Origin: Spyradocola sp034113365 | GTDB lineage: Bacteria > Bacillota > Clostridia > Christensenellales > UBA1750 | Assembly (NCBI GenBank): GCA_034113365.1 | Contig: JAXEXP010000070.1 | Location: 1-22,607 of the forward strand | Direction: 5' to 3' | DNA length: 22,607 nucleotides | In this document: one piece after another, positions 21,211-22,607 of the stretch | Layout: each line of letters opens with the position of its first letter | Position numbering within the stretch: the first letter of the stretch is position 1 | Notes under the pieces: model-generated | Told to the model about the DNA's origin: nothing | What the model saw: only the letters and a program-made list of their open reading frames with translations | Databases searched by the model: none | Made by a program: the position numbers and the translations under genes

Positions 21211-22119
21211 TTACGGCACGATGTGCTCCTCGCCCTCTTCCCAGAGCATGTCCTCGTTGAAGCCGGCGCACACCATGGGGCCGCGGGCGTTCTCGTGGGG
21301 ATACTGCACCTCGGGGCCGTAGAGCACCACCTTGTGCGGCGGGCGGTCGGGGAAGAGCTGCATGCGCTTCCAGCCGATCTGCGGATTGCCGTTCAGAAGC
21401 GAGCGGTATGCAGCGATGAGGTTGCGCACCACCTCAATGTCGTTGGCCTTGACGTCCAGCGTGCCGCAGTAGGTGCTGTGCCCGGTGAACATGCGGTCGT
21501 AGAGCACGCCGTACTGGCTCTCGATGCGGATCAGGCCGCGCAGCACGGTGCTCACCGCCACCTCGCGCGAGCCCAGGTTGTAGTTGCAGCAGTCGCCGGT
21601 GAACGCGATGCGGCACATGTCGTCGATGAAGTACATGCAGCCCTGCGTGTGGCCGGGCAGCGCCCAGGCGCTGATCTTGCGGTTGCCCAGGTCGAACACG
21701 TCGCCCTCGTGCAGCGGCAGCACCTTGGTGTCCTTGTGGCCGCGGTTGATCATGTCCTCCGTGACCTCCCAGACCTGCCAGTCGCCCACATGCAGCCGGT
21801 TGTTCCAGATGAATTCATCCAGATTGAAGTCGGTCTTGGCCGCCCAGGGCAGCAGCGGCAGGTCGGCCTCGTTCATGTACACCTCGTCAAACTGGTGCAT
21901 CATGCCCGCGTGGTCGGGGTGACCGTGGGTGATGATCACGTCGTAGGGCTTGTCGGTGATGGTGGCGATCAGCGCGACCATGTCATAGTAGCCCATGCCG
22001 CAGTCGATGACCAGCGCGCGCTCGCTGCCCACCAGCACGTAGTGGTTGCACAGGCCGAATTCGTTGATCAGATAGGTATCCTTGGCGATCTCGTGCACGA
22101 GAGGATGGCGAATGCCCAT
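21211..22119 (-). CDS. MBL-fold metallo-hydrolase
   Basis: The 302-residue protein carries the metallo-beta-lactamase fold metal set: 'THGHPDHAG' with His65, His67, Asp69 and His70, 'PGHTQGC' with His157, 'FTGDCC' with Asp176, and 'TGHSTY' with His214. That is a complete two-metal site of the glyoxalase II/phosphodiesterase type. Family reactions include thioester, lactone and phosphodiester hydrolysis. An insertion of about 40 residues after the first motif and a 50-residue C-terminal extension (from about residue 250, 'GWKRMQLFPDRPPHKVVLYGPE') are not part of the minimal fold. I start at ATG 22119 after AGGAGGAA; the upstream in-frame extension has no ribosome binding site and spans the promoter. 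Likely co-transcribed with the GNAT gene downstream. Confidence 0.92.
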   Translation of the reverse strand: MGIRHPLVHEIAKDTYLINEFGLCNHYVLVGSERALVIDCGMGYYDMVALIATITDKPYDVIITHGHPDHAGMMHQFDEVYMNEADLPLLPWAAKTDFNLDEFIWNNRLHVGDWQVWEVTEDMINRGHKDTKVLPLHEGDVFDLGNRKISAWALPGHTQGCMYFIDDMCRIAFTGDCCNYNLGSREVAVSTVLRGLIRIESQYGVLYDRMFTGHSTYCGTLDVKANDIEVVRNLIAAYRSLLNGNPQIGWKRMQLFPDRPPHKVVLYGPEVQYPHENARGPMVCAGFNEDMLWEEGEEHIVP

Positions 22120-22164
22120 AAGCAGTTCCTCCTGTTGATATGGAATAGGTAATCGTTTACATAC

Positions 22165-22194
22165 AGTATAGCACTGCGCCATGCACATTTGCAA
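22165..22194 (-). promoter_or_regulatory. Promoter of the MBL-fold/GNAT operon
   Basis: On the minus strand TTGCAA (22189-22194), 18 bp, TATACT (22165-22170), about 45 nt before ATG 22119. It also argues against a start further upstream. Confidence 0.6.
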
Positions 22195-22211
22195 GTACAA
22201 ATTAAAGGTAC

Positions 22212-22607
22212 CTAAAGAAGCTCCTCGCCGCCCACCAGCAGCCGCAGCGCAGTACAGCGTCCCGCGTTGCATTGGCTCTCGCTGACGCTGCACGCTTCCA
22301 CCGCCACGCGCACCTCCATCAGCGCGCGCAGCACAAGCCGGTCGCCGGGGCGGGAGAGAGGCGCCAGCACGGCGATGCTGCCGTCAACGTTGATGCGCGT
22401 GTGCATGAACACGTTGAGCGGGTGGAGGATGGCGTACCGCCTGCTTAGGCTGCGGTTGAGGTTGTCCAGGCAGTTGGGGTGGCCCTCTCCGTTGTGGTAG
22501 AAGAAGTCGAACATCTCCGTCCGGCAGCTAGGGTGGAGCAGGTCGTGCTCGCCCACGTCGTCGCGCACCACCTCGAACATGGGGCGGTAGCGGTTGGTGT
22601 AGAGCAC
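22212..22607 (-). CDS. Urea carboxylase-associated (DUF1989) family protein, C-terminal part (partial)
   Basis: The frame is open at the window edge, so the N-terminal part is missing; the GTG at the very end is probably internal. About 131 residues are visible, with 'DLLHPSCRTEMF', 'GHPNCLDNLNRSLS', 'HPLNVFMHTRINVDGSIAVLAPLSRPGDRLVLRALMEVRVAVEACSV' and a Cys-rich 'SESQCNAGRCT'. These match the DUF1989/urea amidolyase-associated family, found beside urea, allophanate and guanidine-related enzymes and sometimes in other nitrogen loci. The biochemical role is not settled. No urea carboxylase gene is in the window; the upstream neighbours lie outside. No obvious terminator separates it from the MBL gene. 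Confidence 0.78.
   Translation of the reverse strand: MLYTNRYRPMFEVVRDDVGEHDLLHPSCRTEMFDFFYHNGEGHPNCLDNLNRSLSRRYAILHPLNVFMHTRINVDGSIAVLAPLSRPGDRLVLRALMEVRVAVEACSVSESQCNAGRCTALRLLVGGEELL

Noticed and set aside
1..22607. Prophage, insertion sequence, toxin-antitoxin or CRISPR locus
   Set aside because: I found no integrase, transposase, direct-repeat array or paired small toxin genes.

Overview
The window reads as chromosomal DNA from a GC-rich, endospore-forming Firmicute of the class Clostridia, probably gut-associated. The evidence is an alpha/beta-type small acid-soluble spore protein, Firmicute-style ribosome binding sites (AGGAGG variants before nearly every start), a tRNA-Leu with an encoded CCA, QueH, and a clostridial-type TetM-like translation GTPase. 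GC is high by eye. I see no phage, insertion sequence, CRISPR or plasmid genes, so this looks like core or soft-core chromosome.

Layout. 1-1406: end of a lectin-like (concanavalin-type) protein overlapping a NodB-like polysaccharide deacetylase. 1547-4529: cytidylate-kinase-like protein (+), then an HSL-type esterase and an enolase-superfamily acid-sugar dehydratase/racemase-like protein (both -). 4677-4762: tRNA-Leu(UAA). 4834-7176: a lipoprotein with a transglutaminase-like triad (+) convergent with an SDR oxidoreductase (-). 7388-9868: GNAT acetyltransferase, ATC-hydrolase-family protein and proA, the last two with near-consensus promoters of their own. 9966-11819: ECF sigma factor, overlapping single-pass membrane protein in the anti-sigma position with one WG-like repeat, then a secreted SH3b protein. 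12211-13148: conserved clostridial coiled-coil protein and a spore SASP (-). 13307-15016: CE2-like SGNH esterase convergent with queH (-). 15116-17547: membrane protein with a Tim44-like region and zinc ribbon, then a MATE transporter. 17618-20674: an unrecognised protein, a TetM-like GTPase and an overlapping small pyrophosphatase-like protein. 20722-22607: GNAT, MBL-fold hydrolase and a partial DUF1989 protein, all on the minus strand.

The genes are mostly short, independent transcription units. Many have a readable sigma-A promoter (16-18 bp spacers), and several converging pairs share one bidirectional terminator or even stop-codon bases. Three places show coupling: the deacetylase pair (7-nt overlap), ECF sigma/anti-sigma (11-nt overlap) and TetM-like GTPase/PPase-like protein (8-nt overlap).

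The least explained parts are the TetM-like/PPase-like operon with a 14-bp leader hairpin, the ECF module with its WG-like sensor, the transglutaminase-like lipoprotein, and the regulatory compaction: a -35 box inside a terminator loop, and divergent promoters sharing a -35 region. I did not find a clear multi-gene defence or biosynthetic system. Function calls rest on motif recognition by eye, without database searches.
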